Assembly (NCBI RefSeq): GCF_008868005.1
Contig: NZ_WAAO01000002.1
Span: 1,219,081 to 1,283,080 of the forward strand
From: Microbacterium algeriense
GTDB lineage: Bacteria > Actinomycetota > Actinomycetes > Actinomycetales > Microbacteriaceae
Length of the DNA: 64,000 nt
Reading direction: 5' to 3'
The notes beneath the pieces were generated by a model. That model searched no databases and was not told the DNA's origin. It worked only from the letters and a program-made list of their open reading frames with translations. The position numbers and the translations under genes are program-made. Of the stretch, positions 43,177 through 53,178 are shown one piece after another. How positions within the stretch are numbered: position 1 is the stretch's first letter; the number at the start of each line of letters is the position of its first letter.

Positions 43177-44697
43177 TCAGCGCTGACGCTTCTCGCGCAC
43201 GCGCATGTTGATCACGATCGGCGTGCCCTCGAACGAATACAGCTCCCGCAGGCGTCGCTGGATGAAGCGACGGTACCCCGGGTCGAGGAATCCGGTCGTG
43301 AACAGCACGAACGTCGGCGGACGCGTCGACGCCTGCGTGCCGAACAGGATGCGCGGCTGCTTGCCGCCGCGCAGCGGGTGCGGGTGCTCGGCCACCAGTT
43401 CGGCGAGGAAGGCGTTGAACTTGCCCGTCGGGATGCGACGGTCCCAGTTCTCCAGCGCGGTCTCCAGCGCGGGCACCAGCTTGTCGAGGTGACGACCCGT
43501 CTTCGCCGAGATGTTCACGCGCGGAGCCCAGGCGACGTGCGCCAGGTCCTGCTCGATCTCGCGCTCCAGGTAGCGACGACGGTCCGCGTTCTCGAGGTCG
43601 TCGTCGTTCAGACGGTCCCACTTGTTGAACGCCAGCACCAGCGCACGGCCCGACTCCAGCACGAGGTCGATGATGCGCACGTCCTGCTCGCTGATCGACT
43701 CGGAGACATCGAGCACGACGACCGCGACCTCTGCCTTCTCCAGGGCGGCGGAGGTGCGCAGCGAGGCGTAGAAGTCCGCGCCCTGCGCCATGTGCACGCG
43801 GCGACGGATGCCGGCCGTGTCGACCAGACGCCACATCTTCCCGCCGAGCTCGACCACCTCGTCGACCGGGTCTCGGGTGGTGCCGGCCAGATCGTTCACG
43901 ACGACGCGCTCCTCGCCGGCCGCCTTGTTCAGCAGCGACGACTTGCCCACGTTCGGACGGCCGAGGATCGCGACGCGGCGCGGTCCGCCGATCTCCTGCT
44001 TCGCGACGGCCGAGACCTCGGGGAGCTTCTTCAGCACCTCATCGAGCAAGTCAGCGACACCGCGACCGTGGATCGCCGACACCGGGTGCGGCTCCCCGAG
44101 ACCGAGGTTCCACAGTGCTGCCGCTTCGGGCTCCTGACGCGCGTCGTCGATCTTGTTCGCAACGAGGAACACGGGCTTGCCGCTCTTGCGCAGCAGCTTG
44201 ACGACGTGCTCGTCGGTCGAGGTGGCGCCCACCATCGCGTCGACGACGAACAGCACCATGTCGGCGAGGTCGATCGCGACCTCGGCCTGCGCGGCCACCG
44301 AGCGGTCGATGCCGCGGGCGTCGGGCTCCCACCCGCCGGTGTCGACGAGCGAGAACCGGCGGTCCGCCCACTCGGCCTTGTAGGTCACGCGGTCGCGCGT
44401 CACACCCGGGGTGTCCTCCACGACGGCCTCGCGGCGGCCGAGGATGCGGTTCACGAGCGCGGACTTGCCCACGTTCGGGCGTCCGACGATCGCCACCACG
44501 GGCAGCGCGGGGCTGTACTGGATGCCGTCCTCGCCGAGCGTGATGCCCGCGAGGAGCTCCGCGTCCTCGTCGTCCAGCTCGTAGTCGGCGAGGCCGGCGC
44601 GCAGGGTCTCCGCGCGCTGCTCGGCCAGCTGCTCGTCGAGCTGGTCCATCTTCTCGGCGAGCTGGTCGGGGCCGCCTTCGTATTCGTCGTCAGCCAC
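43177..44697 (-). CDS. der: Ribosome-assembly GTPase Der (EngA)
   Basis: 506 residues from GTG 44697. Two tandem GTPase domains are present, each with GRPNVGKS (first near residue 76, second near 250) and NKxD motifs ([18 protein letters not shown]). The C-terminal KH-like domain follows ([13 protein letters not shown] at the end). The N-terminal 60 residues are acidic and specific to actinobacteria. Der binds the 50S subunit late in assembly and is essential. It overlaps the cmk stop by 8 bp and is the last gene of the parA-to-der run. Confidence 0.97.
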   Translation of the reverse strand: MADDEYEGGPDQLAEKMDQLDEQLAEQRAETLRAGLADYELDDEDAELLAGITLGEDGIQYSPALPVVAIVGRPNVGKSALVNRILGRREAVVEDTPGVTRDRVTYKAEWADRRFSLVDTGGWEPDARGIDRSVAAQAEVAIDLADMVLFVVDAMVGATSTDEHVVKLLRKSGKPVFLVANKIDDARQEPEAAALWNLGLGEPHPVSAIHGRGVADLLDEVLKKLPEVSAVAKQEIGGPRRVAILGRPNVGKSSLLNKAAGEERVVVNDLAGTTRDPVDEVVELGGKMWRLVDTAGIRRRVHMAQGADFYASLRTSAALEKAEVAVVVLDVSESISEQDVRIIDLVLESGRALVLAFNKWDRLNDDDLENADRRRYLEREIEQDLAHVAWAPRVNISAKTGRHLDKLVPALETALENWDRRIPTGKFNAFLAELVAEHPHPLRGGKQPRILFGTQASTRPPTFVLFTTGFLDPGYRRFIQRRLRELYSFEGTPIVINMRVREKRQR

Positions 44698-45412
44698 GGT
44701 GTGCTCCTCGGAGTCGTTCGATCACCGTGAGCACGGCGTCGATGGTCTGGGGGAAATCGAGTTCCGTCGAATCGACGACCTCGACGCCTTCTGCGGCGTT
44801 CAGGAAGTCGACGACGGCACTGTCTGAGGCGTCGCGCTTGTGCAGCGCCGCGGCGACAGCAGCCGCGTTCTCGCCGGCGAGTTCGCCGGCACGTCGTGCG
44901 GCCCGGACTTCGGGGGCCGCGGTGAGCAGGATGCGGACGGGAGCGTCGGGGGCGACCACGGTGGTGATGTCGCGACCTTCGACCACCACGGCCGGGTACG
45001 GGGCTTCCGACACCAGTCGGCGGAACAGCTCGTTCACCTGCGCCCGCACCTCGGGCACGCGGGCGACACCGCTGACGGCACCGGAGACACGCGGGTCGCG
45101 GATGGCCTCGGTGACCTCCGCCTCCCCCACCCGCACGGTGCGGTCGTCGGGGTCGAGTCCGAGCCGGACCGGGAAGTCCGAGGCCGCGGCGCGTACGGCC
45201 TCCGCGTCGTCGGTGTCGGCGCCGCGGTCGAGGACGTGCCACGCGAGCGCGCGGTACGCGGAACCCGTGTCGAGGTAGCCGTATCCGAGGGTGCGGGCGA
45301 CGGCCTTGGACACGCTGGACTTGCCGGAACCCGCCGGCCCGTCGATCGCGATGAACTTGGTGGCGTCGGTCACGGATGCCTCGCTGGTCGGTGAAGAGGA
45401 GAGGTCAGTCAT
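44690..45412 (-). CDS. cmk: Cytidylate kinase
   Basis: 240 residues from ATG 45412, the start that leaves an 8-bp overlap with tyrA. Walker A is [20 protein letters not shown] near residue 22. [18 protein letters not shown] is the CMP-binding region, and [15 protein letters not shown] the GRDI motif. It phosphorylates CMP and dCMP for nucleotide salvage. Its cmk-der pairing is conserved in many actinobacteria. The N-terminal 15 residues ([17 protein letters not shown]) are probably disordered. Confidence 0.96.
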   Translation of the reverse strand: MTDLSSSPTSEASVTDATKFIAIDGPAGSGKSSVSKAVARTLGYGYLDTGSAYRALAWHVLDRGADTDDAEAVRAAASDFPVRLGLDPDDRTVRVGEAEVTEAIRDPRVSGAVSGVARVPEVRAQVNELFRRLVSEAPYPAVVVEGRDITTVVAPDAPVRILLTAAPEVRAARRAGELAGENAAAVAAALHKRDASDSAVVDFLNAAEGVEVVDSTELDFPQTIDAVLTVIERLRGAHRG

Positions 45413-46544
45413 TGGTGTTCCCCGCGATCCGCCAGCCGCGCTCCTGGAGTCCCGTGATCGCGCCGTGCAGCGCGGCGGGGTCGACGCTGATCTCGGCGAG
45501 GCCGAACTGCGCACCGGGCGAGTGCTCGAGCCGCAGGTCCTCGACGTTCACGCCGAGCTCGCCGAGCTCGCCGAACAGGCGTCCGAGCTGGCCGGCGGTG
45601 TCGTCGACCATGACCACGAGTGTCTCGAAGCGGCGGTTCTGCCCATGCTTGCCGGGCAGTCGTTCCACGCCGTCGTTGCCCTGACGGATCGCCTCGGCGA
45701 CGATGCGTCGCGCACCGGGGGCCGCCGGCTGCCGCAGGGCGTCGGAGATCTCGCCGAGGTCGGCGGCGAGGGCGTCGAGGATCTCGACGACGGGCCCGGC
45801 GTTGGCCCCGAGGATCTGCACCCAGAGTTCCGGGGCGGACGCGGCGATGCGGGTCGTGTCGCGAACGCCCTGACCGGCCAGGCGCAGCGCGCCCTCCTCG
45901 GCGCCGGCGAGACGGGCCGCCAGCAGACTGGCCACGACCTGCGGCACGTGGGAGGTCAGCGCGACCGAACGGTCGTGCTCCTCGGGGGTCATCTCGAGCG
46001 GCATGGCGCCCACGTCCAGAGCGAGCGCCTCGACCAGGGCGAGGTCGGACGCCGTGGTCTCCTCGTCGCGGCACACGACCCAGGGCCGGCCGATGAACAG
46101 GTCGGCGCGCGCCGAGATCGCTCCACCACGCTCCCTCCCGGCGAGAGGATGCGACCCGATGTAGCGGGTGAGATCCACACCGCGGGCCCGCAGCGTGCGG
46201 AACGGCTCGAGCTTGACGCTGGCGACGTCGGTCACGACGGCCTCGGGGAAGCCCTCGAGTTCGGCCTGGATCACGTCCGCCGTGACATCCGGCGGCACCG
46301 CCACGACGATCAGGGACGGGTGGTCGTCATCCGCGGGGACACGGCCGGCGCCGTAGTCGACCGCGAGGCGCAGCTGCGCAGGCGACGCGTCGGTCAGGAC
46401 GACGTCGATCCCCTTCGCCCGCAGCGCGTGACCGACGCTGGCTCCCAGGAGGCCGGCGCCGACGATGCGGACGGTGCCGGAGAGCCGGGGCGCGACGAAG
46501 CCCGCTCGCCGAGACCCCGCGGGCGCACTCGTCGTCTCGGTCAT
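45405..46544 (-). CDS. tyrA: Prephenate dehydrogenase with C-terminal ACT-like domain
   Basis: 379 residues. The NAD motif is [41 protein letters not shown] holds the substrate His-Pro segment. [19 protein letters not shown] is the second catalytic helix. A C-terminal region ([20 protein letters not shown], then [16 protein letters not shown]) resembles an ACT regulatory domain, so feedback by tyrosine is likely. It makes 4-hydroxyphenylpyruvate for tyrosine synthesis. Overlaps with rluB and cmk indicate one operon. Confidence 0.94.
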   Translation of the reverse strand: MTETTSAPAGSRRAGFVAPRLSGTVRIVGAGLLGASVGHALRAKGIDVVLTDASPAQLRLAVDYGAGRVPADDDHPSLIVVAVPPDVTADVIQAELEGFPEAVVTDVASVKLEPFRTLRARGVDLTRYIGSHPLAGRERGGAISARADLFIGRPWVVCRDEETTASDLALVEALALDVGAMPLEMTPEEHDRSVALTSHVPQVVASLLAARLAGAEEGALRLAGQGVRDTTRIAASAPELWVQILGANAGPVVEILDALAADLGEISDALRQPAAPGARRIVAEAIRQGNDGVERLPGKHGQNRRFETLVVMVDDTAGQLGRLFGELGELGVNVEDLRLEHSPGAQFGLAEISVDPAALHGAITGLQERGWRIAGNTND

Positions 46545-47347
46545 TCGTTCTCCTGCTCGCCTGGCGCCTCGGCGACACCGGAATCACGGCGCGACAGGGT
46601 CAGAAGCGCGCCGAGTTCGATTTTACTCAGTTCCCGCGTCTTCCCGGCCGGGAGGGTTCCCAGGTGGAGCGGGCCGAACTGGCGGCGGACGAGTTCGGTG
46701 ACCGGGTGGCCGACCGCAGCCATCATCCGCCGCACGATGCGGTTGCGTCCCGAGTGCAGCGTCAGCTCGACGAGGCTCGACCCGCGCGACGTGTCCAGCA
46801 GCCGTGCCTTGTCCGCCGCGATGGGGCCGTCTTCCAGCTCGATGCCCTTCGTGAGCTTCGTGATCGTCTGGGGCAGCACGGTGCCCTCGACCTTCGCGAT
46901 GTACACCTTGGTGACCCCGAACGAGGGGTGGGCCAGCACATGCGCGAGTGCGCCGTCGTTGGTCAGGATCAGCAGGCCGCTGGTCTCGGCGTCCAGGCGT
47001 CCGACGTTGTACAGCCGCTCCTCGTAGTCGGCGGTGAAGCGCCGCAGGTCGGGGCGCCCGTTCTCGTCCTTCATGCTGCTGACCACGCCGGTGGGCTTGT
47101 TGAGCATGACGTAGCGCTTGGAGACATCCAACTGGATCGCGGTGCCGTCGACGTCGACGAGGTCGTTCTCCGGATCGATCCGCCTGCCGAGCTCGGAGAC
47201 GACGATGCCGTTGACACGGATGCGACCCTCGACGATGTACTGCTCGACGACGCGGCGAGAGGCCACGCCTGCGGCGGCGAGCACCTTCTGCAGGCGCACA
47301 CCCTCGGGTGCGGCTCCGGAGTCTGTCGAGGCGTCGAAGCCGGTCAT
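46541..47347 (-). CDS. rluB: 23S rRNA pseudouridine synthase RluB-type
   Basis: 268 residues. An N-terminal S4 domain (RLQKVLAAAGVASRRVVEQY) is followed by the catalytic region VGRLDAETSGLLILTNDGAL with the GRLD aspartate, as in RsuA/RluB/E/F enzymes. Location downstream of scpB is conserved and favours RluB, which modifies helix 89 of 23S rRNA. Start and stop overlap both neighbours by 4 bp. Confidence 0.93.
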   Translation of the reverse strand: MTGFDASTDSGAAPEGVRLQKVLAAAGVASRRVVEQYIVEGRIRVNGIVVSELGRRIDPENDLVDVDGTAIQLDVSKRYVMLNKPTGVVSSMKDENGRPDLRRFTADYEERLYNVGRLDAETSGLLILTNDGALAHVLAHPSFGVTKVYIAKVEGTVLPQTITKLTKGIELEDGPIAADKARLLDTSRGSSLVELTLHSGRNRIVRRMMAAVGHPVTELVRRQFGPLHLGTLPAGKTRELSKIELGALLTLSRRDSGVAEAPGEQENE

Positions 47348-47952
47348 CGGATGGTCCCTTCGTCGAATCCGTCTGCCCCGTCATCGAGCAGCGGGGAGAT
47401 CGGCGGCAACTCGTCCAGCGAGTTGATCCCGAGGTGCTGCAGCAGCGCATCGGTCGTGCCGTAGTTGATGGCGCCGGTCTCGGAGTCGGCGAACAGCTCG
47501 GTGATGAGCCCGCGCGCGAGGAGCGTGCGCACGACGGAGTCCACGTTGACCGCACGGATGGAGGCGACCTGGCTGCGCGTGACCGGCTGCTTGTAGGCGA
47601 TCACGGCCAGGGTCTCGAGCGCGGCCTGCGACAGACGCGCAGGGGCCTGACCGCCGATGAACGCGGCGACGACGTCGTCGAGGTCTTCGCGCACGTACAG
47701 CCGCCAGCCGCCGCCGACCTCGCGCAGCTCGAATCCGCGGCGCGGACCCTTGCCTTCGCCGTCGTAGTCCTCGACGAGCATCTCCAGGGTCTGGCGCACG
47801 GCGGGGACCGGAGAGCCGACGGCGGCCGCCAGCGCGACCAGGCCGATCGGCTCGTCCACGATGAACAGGATCGCTTCGATGCGCTCGGCGAGAGGGATCT
47901 CCTCGGCGCCGGCCAGGTCGGCGGTGGTCTCGTCGGTCACGTCATCGGTCAT
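47344..47952 (-). CDS. scpB: Condensin subunit ScpB
   Basis: 202 residues. Two winged-helix domains with IEAILFIVDEPIGLVALAAA at the start, then LELREVGGGWRLYVREDL-like strands and QAALETLAVIAYKQPVTRSQ, a signature stretch of ScpB. ScpB bridges ScpA and the SMC ATPase heads for chromosome compaction. It starts 11 bp inside scpA and ends 4 bp inside rluB. Confidence 0.95.
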   Translation of the reverse strand: MTDDVTDETTADLAGAEEIPLAERIEAILFIVDEPIGLVALAAAVGSPVPAVRQTLEMLVEDYDGEGKGPRRGFELREVGGGWRLYVREDLDDVVAAFIGGQAPARLSQAALETLAVIAYKQPVTRSQVASIRAVNVDSVVRTLLARGLITELFADSETGAINYGTTDALLQHLGINSLDELPPISPLLDDGADGFDEGTIR

Positions 47953-48799
47953 AGTCGGCCCCCAGGGTCGCCAGCGTCTCGTCCGACCAGGAGTCGGCTG
48001 CCCAGCGGAGCGTCAGCTCGCCGAGCGGTTCCAGTTGTTCGAAAGACAGGGCCGCATGCCGGTACAGCTCCAGCACCGAGATGAACCGCGCCACCACGAT
48101 CCCCGGCTCGCTCACGCCCGCCACGAGCTCGCGGAAGCTCACCGACTCCGTCGCACGCAACAGGGTCACCACGATCGCCGCCTGCTCCCTGATGCTCACG
48201 AGCGGGGCATGCAGGTGGTCCAGCCCGACGTGCGGGATCTCCTTCGGGGCGAAGGCCAGCATCGCGATCGCCGCGAAGTCGTCGGCGGTCAGCGACCACA
48301 CCAGCTCCGGCGTCTGGCGGCGGTGCTTCTCCTCCAGGCGGACCGCGCGCACGTGCCGCCGGTCCTCGCGCTGCAGGCAGCGGGCGAACCACGCGGAGAC
48401 CTCCTTGAACGCGCGGTACTGCAGCAGCCGTGCGAACAGCAGATCGCGCGCCTCGAGCAGGGCCACCGCCTCCGCGTCGACCAGTTCGCCCTGCGGCAGG
48501 AGCCCGGCGACCTTCATGTCGAGCAACGTCGCCGCGACGACGAGGAACTCCGACGCCTGGTCGAGGTCCTCATCGTCGTCGAGCTCCCCGAGGTACGCGA
48601 TGAACTCGTTGGTCACCGCGCTCAACGACACCTCGGTGATGTCCATCTCGTGCTTCGAGATCAGATTCAGCAGCAGGTCGAACGGGCCGTCGAAGTTCGA
48701 CAGCGAGACCCGGAACCCGGCGGCGTCCGGGGTGGCCGCATCGTCCGCGCTCTCCTCGAGCGCTGCGTCGACAGGGCTTTCGTCAGGCGACGGCGCCAC
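47942..48799 (-). CDS. scpA: Condensin subunit ScpA
   Basis: 285 residues, start GTG 48799 with a 17-bp overlap with the parA end. FRVSLSNFDGPFDLLLNLIS is the kleisin N-terminus that binds the SMC neck; TNEFIAYLGELDDDEDLDQA continues it. The C-terminal winged helix is VSFRELVAGVSEPGIVVARF. It closes the SMC ring. No smc gene is in the window. Confidence 0.95.
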   Translation of the reverse strand: MAPSPDESPVDAALEESADDAATPDAAGFRVSLSNFDGPFDLLLNLISKHEMDITEVSLSAVTNEFIAYLGELDDDEDLDQASEFLVVAATLLDMKVAGLLPQGELVDAEAVALLEARDLLFARLLQYRAFKEVSAWFARCLQREDRRHVRAVRLEEKHRRQTPELVWSLTADDFAAIAMLAFAPKEIPHVGLDHLHAPLVSIREQAAIVVTLLRATESVSFRELVAGVSEPGIVVARFISVLELYRHAALSFEQLEPLGELTLRWAADSWSDETLATLGADYDR

Positions 48800-49673
48800 G
48801 GGCGACCAGCTCCCGCGCCAGCCGCAGGTACGCCTGAGCGGCGGCGTGCTCGGGGGCGAACTCGGTGATCGGCACGCCCGACACGGAGGCGTCCGGGAAC
48901 TTCACGGTGCGCCCGATCACGGTCTCCAGCACGTCGTCCCCGAAGGCCTCGACGACGCGTTCCAGCACCTCGCGCGAGTGCAGCGTGCGCGGGTCGTACA
49001 TGGTCGCCAGCAGCCCGTCCATCGTGATCGAGGGGTTGAGACGGTCGCGGACCTTGTCGATGGTCTCAATGAGCAGGGCGACACCGCGCAGGGCGAAGAA
49101 CTCGCACTCGAGCGGGATGATGACGCCGTGTGCGGCGGTGAGCGCGTTGACGGTGAGGATGCCCAGGGACGGCTGGCAGTCGACGAGGATGACGTCGTAC
49201 TCCCCCGCCACCTGGCGCAGCACGCGGGCCAGGATCGTCTCGCGGGCGACCTCGTTGACCAGGTGCACCTCCGCAGCCGACAGGTCGATGTTCGCGGGGA
49301 TGACATCGAGGCCGTCGACGCTGGAGTGCACGATGGCGTCGTGGGCGTCGCGCTTGGTGTCCAGCAGCAGGTCGTAGATCGTCGGAACGTCGTGCGTCGG
49401 GATGCCAAGGCCGGCCGACAGCGCCCCCTGCGGGTCGAAGTCGACGGCGAGCACCTTCCGGCCGTACTCCGCCAGTGCAGCCGCCAGGTTGATGGACGTC
49501 GTGGTCTTGCCGACGCCGCCCTTCTGGTTGCACAGCGCGATGATGCGGGCAGGCCCGTGGGACTTCAGCGGTTCCGGAATCGGGAACCCGTGGTACGGAC
49601 GGCCGGTGGGTCCCATGGGGGTCTCGTCGGCCTTCTGCGCCTTCGCCCTGGACTTCGCCACTTTCTCAGCCAC
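48783..49673 (-). CDS. parA: ParA/Soj-family chromosome-partition ATPase
   Basis: 296 residues. Deviant Walker A in RIIALCNQKGGVGKTTTSIN near residue 45, Walker B VILVDCQPSLGILTVNAL and the IPLECEFFALRGVALLIET segment. Lys-rich N-terminus (MAEKVAKSRAKAQKADE). The usual partner parB is not adjacent; in this position before scpA-scpB this protein is a second ParA, distinct from the parAB pair near oriC, and may couple segregation to condensin loading. It is the first gene of the run to der. Confidence 0.92.
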   Translation of the reverse strand: MAEKVAKSRAKAQKADETPMGPTGRPYHGFPIPEPLKSHGPARIIALCNQKGGVGKTTTSINLAAALAEYGRKVLAVDFDPQGALSAGLGIPTHDVPTIYDLLLDTKRDAHDAIVHSSVDGLDVIPANIDLSAAEVHLVNEVARETILARVLRQVAGEYDVILVDCQPSLGILTVNALTAAHGVIIPLECEFFALRGVALLIETIDKVRDRLNPSITMDGLLATMYDPRTLHSREVLERVVEAFGDDVLETVIGRTVKFPDASVSGVPITEFAPEHAAAQAYLRLARELVARGAVA

Positions 49674-49724
49674 CCGTTCTCCCGCTCCGTCGTGCTTGCT
49701 CGATTGTAGCGGCCGGGTCCCGGC

Positions 49725-51011
49725 TCAGCTGCCGCGCAACGCGGCGACGGGCTCGATGCGAGCCGCCCGACGTGCGGGATACCAGCCGGATGCCCACCCG
49801 ACCAGTGCCCCCAGGAGGACGCCGGCGATCGCCACCAGCGGGTCCGTCACGGGCGACCAGCCCTGGAGCGCCGCCACGACGATGACGGCCGCGACGCCGA
49901 GTGCCGATCCGATGATCCCCCCGATGAAGCCGATGACGACGGACTCCACCATGAACTGCGCTGCGATCTGGCGTCGCGTGGCCCCGAGCGCGCGTCGAAG
50001 GCCGATCTCCCCGATGCGCTCCATCACCGACAGCAGTGTCACGTTCGCGATGCCGAGACCCCCGGCGAGCAGGGCGATCACTCCCAGGATGAGGAACACC
50101 ACGTTCACGTCCGCCTGCACGTCTCGGCTGAGGTCGGAGGACGACGCGGGCGACCGGGCCTCCAGGGAGTCCGGGTCGTCGGGTTGGAGGGCGATCACCG
50201 CCTGCTCGGCGACCTGCGGTCCCGCGCCGAGGGCGATGCGGATCGCCAGCTCGCTCGGCGCAGCGAGTCGGAAGTCGGATCGGGCGGCCCCGAGGGGGAT
50301 GATGACCCCGTCCACGAGCTCCGAGCGACGCCCCATGCCCTCGACGATGCCGATCACCGAGTACGGCACTCCCGCGATGAAGATCGACGGCTGCGAGTCG
50401 ACGCGATTGATCCCCATCCGCTCGGCGGCTCGCCGCCCCAGCACCGCCACCCTGTCGCCGCGCTCATCGTGCCCCTGGTCGAAGAAGCGGCCGGTCACGA
50501 CCTCGCCTTCGACGGCCTCCGGAAGCTCCGGGGTGGTCGCGAACAGCTTCGGCGGTGCCACGAGCGGCGCCGAAGGATCGTTCACCGGCACCGCCGTGAT
50601 CGTCTCCCCCTCCGCCAGTTCGACCTCGCCGAGGAGAGCGGCGCTCTCCACGCCGGCCAGCAGCCGCACGCGATCCGGGGAGTCCCATGGCAGGCGCCCG
50701 GCCGCGACCGTGGTGCTCGCCTTGCCGGACTTCGCCTCGGCCGGGGTGACCTGGACCTGCGTCGCCGCGACGCCGTCGAACTGCCGCGCGATCTGCCCGG
50801 CGGCGGTCTGCGCGAAGCCGAGCGTCGCGACGAGCGACGCGATGCCGAGGACCGTCCCGAGGATCGTCATCACGAGTCGGGCGGGGCGGGCGCCGATGTC
50901 CGCCGTCGCCTCGGCGACGAGGTCCTGGGCCGTGAATCGGTCGGCGTGCTTCACTGCGGGCGTCAGCGTCGACACCGAGTTCTCGGTCTCCGCGGTGCGC
51001 TGGCGCATCAC
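49725..51011 (-). CDS. MacB/FtsX-type ABC transporter permease
   Basis: 428 residues. An N-terminal membrane helix near 45-70 (LVMTILGTVLGIASLVATLG) precedes a large extracytoplasmic MacB domain (about 75-295), then three helices with SVMERIGEIGLRRALGATRR (the FtsX signature) and IGFIGGIIGSALGVAAVIVV. Such permeases do not move substrate through a channel; they work mechanically, driving lipoprotein or peptide release or efflux. It overlaps the ATPase gene by 4 bp. Confidence 0.93.
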   Translation of the reverse strand: MMRQRTAETENSVSTLTPAVKHADRFTAQDLVAEATADIGARPARLVMTILGTVLGIASLVATLGFAQTAAGQIARQFDGVAATQVQVTPAEAKSGKASTTVAAGRLPWDSPDRVRLLAGVESAALLGEVELAEGETITAVPVNDPSAPLVAPPKLFATTPELPEAVEGEVVTGRFFDQGHDERGDRVAVLGRRAAERMGINRVDSQPSIFIAGVPYSVIGIVEGMGRRSELVDGVIIPLGAARSDFRLAAPSELAIRIALGAGPQVAEQAVIALQPDDPDSLEARSPASSSDLSRDVQADVNVVFLILGVIALLAGGLGIANVTLLSVMERIGEIGLRRALGATRRQIAAQFMVESVVIGFIGGIIGSALGVAAVIVVAALQGWSPVTDPLVAIAGVLLGALVGWASGWYPARRAARIEPVAALRGS

Positions 51012-51688
51012 AGCTCCGTCAACCGGCCGTCGGCGATGCGGATGGACCGCCCCGCTCGCCGCGCCACACCGTCGTCGTGCGTGATGACGACGAGCGTGAG
51101 GCCATCGGCGTTGAGGGCTTCGAACAGGTCCATGACCTCACCGGAGGTGCGCTGATCGAGGTTGCCAGTCGGCTCGTCCGCGAGCAGCAGCTGCGGACCG
51201 CTGACGACCGCCCGCGCGACGGCGACCCGCTGCCGCTCACCGCCCGAGAGCGCGTTCGGGGAGAAGTCGATGCGGTGGCCGAGACCGACGCGCATCAGCG
51301 CATCCCTGGCTCGCCGCTCGCGCTCCTGCCGCGGGACACCGCTGTACAGCATGGGCAGCAGGACGTTGTCGAGCACGCTGCGCCGGGGCAGCAGGTGGAA
51401 GGACTGGAAGACGAATCCGATGAACCGCGCCCTGACCGCCGCCCGCTCGTCCTCGGAGAGGTCACCGGTGAGCACTCCGGCGAGCCGGTACTCCCCCACG
51501 CTCGGGCGGTCGAGCAGCCCCAGGAGGTTGAGCATGGTCGACTTCCCGGAGCCGCTGGGCCCGACGATCGAGAGGTAGTCCCCCGCCCGCACGCTCAGCG
51601 TCGCCGACTTGAGCGCCTGCACCTCCGGCGGTCCGGGGAACGACCGCGTGACATCGCGGAGTTCGACGAGGGGTGCCGAGAGCGTCAC
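51008..51688 (-). CDS. MacB-type ABC transporter ATPase
   Basis: 226 residues. Walker A GPSGSGKSTMLNLLGLLDRP, signature LSGGERQRVAVARAVV, Walker B LLLADEPTGNLD and the H-loop VITHDDGVA are all present. Length and DRPSVGEYRLAG loop match LolD/MacB-type ATPases. It pairs with the permease downstream and the adaptor upstream; overlaps of 4 bp on both sides show one transcript. Confidence 0.96.
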   Translation of the reverse strand: MTLSAPLVELRDVTRSFPGPPEVQALKSATLSVRAGDYLSIVGPSGSGKSTMLNLLGLLDRPSVGEYRLAGVLTGDLSEDERAAVRARFIGFVFQSFHLLPRRSVLDNVLLPMLYSGVPRQERERRARDALMRVGLGHRIDFSPNALSGGERQRVAVARAVVSGPQLLLADEPTGNLDQRTSGEVMDLFEALNADGLTLVVITHDDGVARRAGRSIRIADGRLTEL

Positions 51689-53178
51689 CGCCCCACCACC
51701 ACCAGATCATCCTCTGCGAGCTTCCCCTCGACGGGTGTCACCTCGACAGCGCCCTTCGCGGCGAGTCCCGGCTCGACGACCACGAGGCGCGTCTTCGCCT
51801 CGTCGCCCTCGCGCGGATCGGACTCGACCACCTCCACCCGCGACTCCCCGCCCGGCCCCGCGGTGAGCGCAGCGAGCGGGACGGAGAGGACCTCGCCGTC
51901 CGTGGCGCCGACCGCGAGCGTGACGCGGACGTTCTCGCCCTGCAGCTGCGAGATCTGCTCGGGTGTCAGCGGATCCGGATCGAGAAGCACCTCCCACCGG
52001 GACGCGCTGTCCTTTCCGGCCTCGAGCTTCGAGATCACCGCGCGATGCGGTTCTCCGTCCGGCAGCGCGAACGTCCCCTCCGCTCCGACCTTCAGCAGAG
52101 CGGCGTCCGCCTCGGCTGCGGCCCCGGTCAGACGCACGGTCGCCCCGGACACCGTCATGGCCGCTCCGGACAGCACCGATCCGCGCTCGACGTCGACCGC
52201 ATCCACGCGACGCGGGAGCTCCGTCAGGTAGAGCACCTCGCTCGCGGGCAGATACGGAAGCGCCTTCTGACGCGCTTCCTCGAGTGCCTGATCGGCCGAG
52301 GCCACCTGCGCCCGTGCGGACTCGAGCGCCGCCCGCTGCGCGCCCGTGTCCTTCGCGGCATGAAGCTGCTCGCGTTCCAACTGCGCGGTCTGCAGGTCCC
52401 ACTGCGCCTGCTGCACATCCTCGCCGGCAGCCTGCGCGTTCGCCACCGCCTGCTGTGCTGCCGCCACCTTGACGTCCGCCTGCCACGTCTCCACGGCACT
52501 GGGACCGGCTCCCGCCTCGTTCAGCGCCTGCTGTGCCTCCGCAACGCCGGCCTGCGCCGCGCGGACGCCCTCCTCCGCCGTGCGCACGCCCTCGACCGCA
52601 CCGTCCTCGGGAGGCGGAACCGGGTACCCCGCCTGCGCGTACAGCTCGCCGACCGCCGCCGCCGTCGCCCCGTCGAACACATTCGACTCCACGTCGCCCA
52701 CGCCGATCCCCACGCTCGTGAGGGCCTGCTTGAGCTGGAGCACGTCGGGTCCCGAGACCCCGTAGCGGAGCGTGCGGTACGACGGAAGACCGCCGGGCAG
52801 CACGATGACCGGACGTCCGACGACTTCCAGCGCGATCGAGAGCGGGGTGAGCGTCGCTCCGACCTCGGGGACCTGACCGGTCACGACCGCGGCGCCGGTG
52901 ATCGCCGAGGTGTCGAGCTTCACTTCGACGGCATCCGCGTATCCGACGTCCGCGCGCAGCGTCACGTCGTTGCTGAGCGGACCGAACTCGACCGGGGCGG
53001 TAACGAGTCCCGGTTCCGGGGCATCGGCGCTCGAGGCGTCCGGCGTCAGCAGCAGCCGGCCGACGAGCAGACCAGCGACGAGGCTCGCCACGGCGACGAG
53101 TGCCACGATCCAGAGCGTGCGATTCCGACGGAGGACTCGTCGCCATCCCCCGACACCGGACGCATCTTCCCCGCCCAT
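51685..53178 (-). CDS. Membrane-fusion adaptor with peptidoglycan-binding domain
   Basis: 497 residues from ATG 53178. A transmembrane anchor (RTLWIVALVAVASLVAGLLV) near residue 22-42 is followed by a beta segment, a peptidoglycan-binding-like helical stretch (YGVSGPDVLQLKQALTSVGI), a coiled coil (about 215-330, Ala/Gln/Glu-rich) and a barrel-sandwich/beta-barrel region. This is an Efflux-RND/MacA-like periplasmic adaptor adapted to a monoderm wall. The stop overlaps the ATPase gene by 4 bp and the start overlaps the lipoprotein by 1 bp. Confidence 0.88.
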   Translation of the reverse strand: MGGEDASGVGGWRRVLRRNRTLWIVALVAVASLVAGLLVGRLLLTPDASSADAPEPGLVTAPVEFGPLSNDVTLRADVGYADAVEVKLDTSAITGAAVVTGQVPEVGATLTPLSIALEVVGRPVIVLPGGLPSYRTLRYGVSGPDVLQLKQALTSVGIGVGDVESNVFDGATAAAVGELYAQAGYPVPPPEDGAVEGVRTAEEGVRAAQAGVAEAQQALNEAGAGPSAVETWQADVKVAAAQQAVANAQAAGEDVQQAQWDLQTAQLEREQLHAAKDTGAQRAALESARAQVASADQALEEARQKALPYLPASEVLYLTELPRRVDAVDVERGSVLSGAAMTVSGATVRLTGAAAEADAALLKVGAEGTFALPDGEPHRAVISKLEAGKDSASRWEVLLDPDPLTPEQISQLQGENVRVTLAVGATDGEVLSVPLAALTAGPGGESRVEVVESDPREGDEAKTRLVVVEPGLAAKGAVEVTPVEGKLAEDDLVVVGR

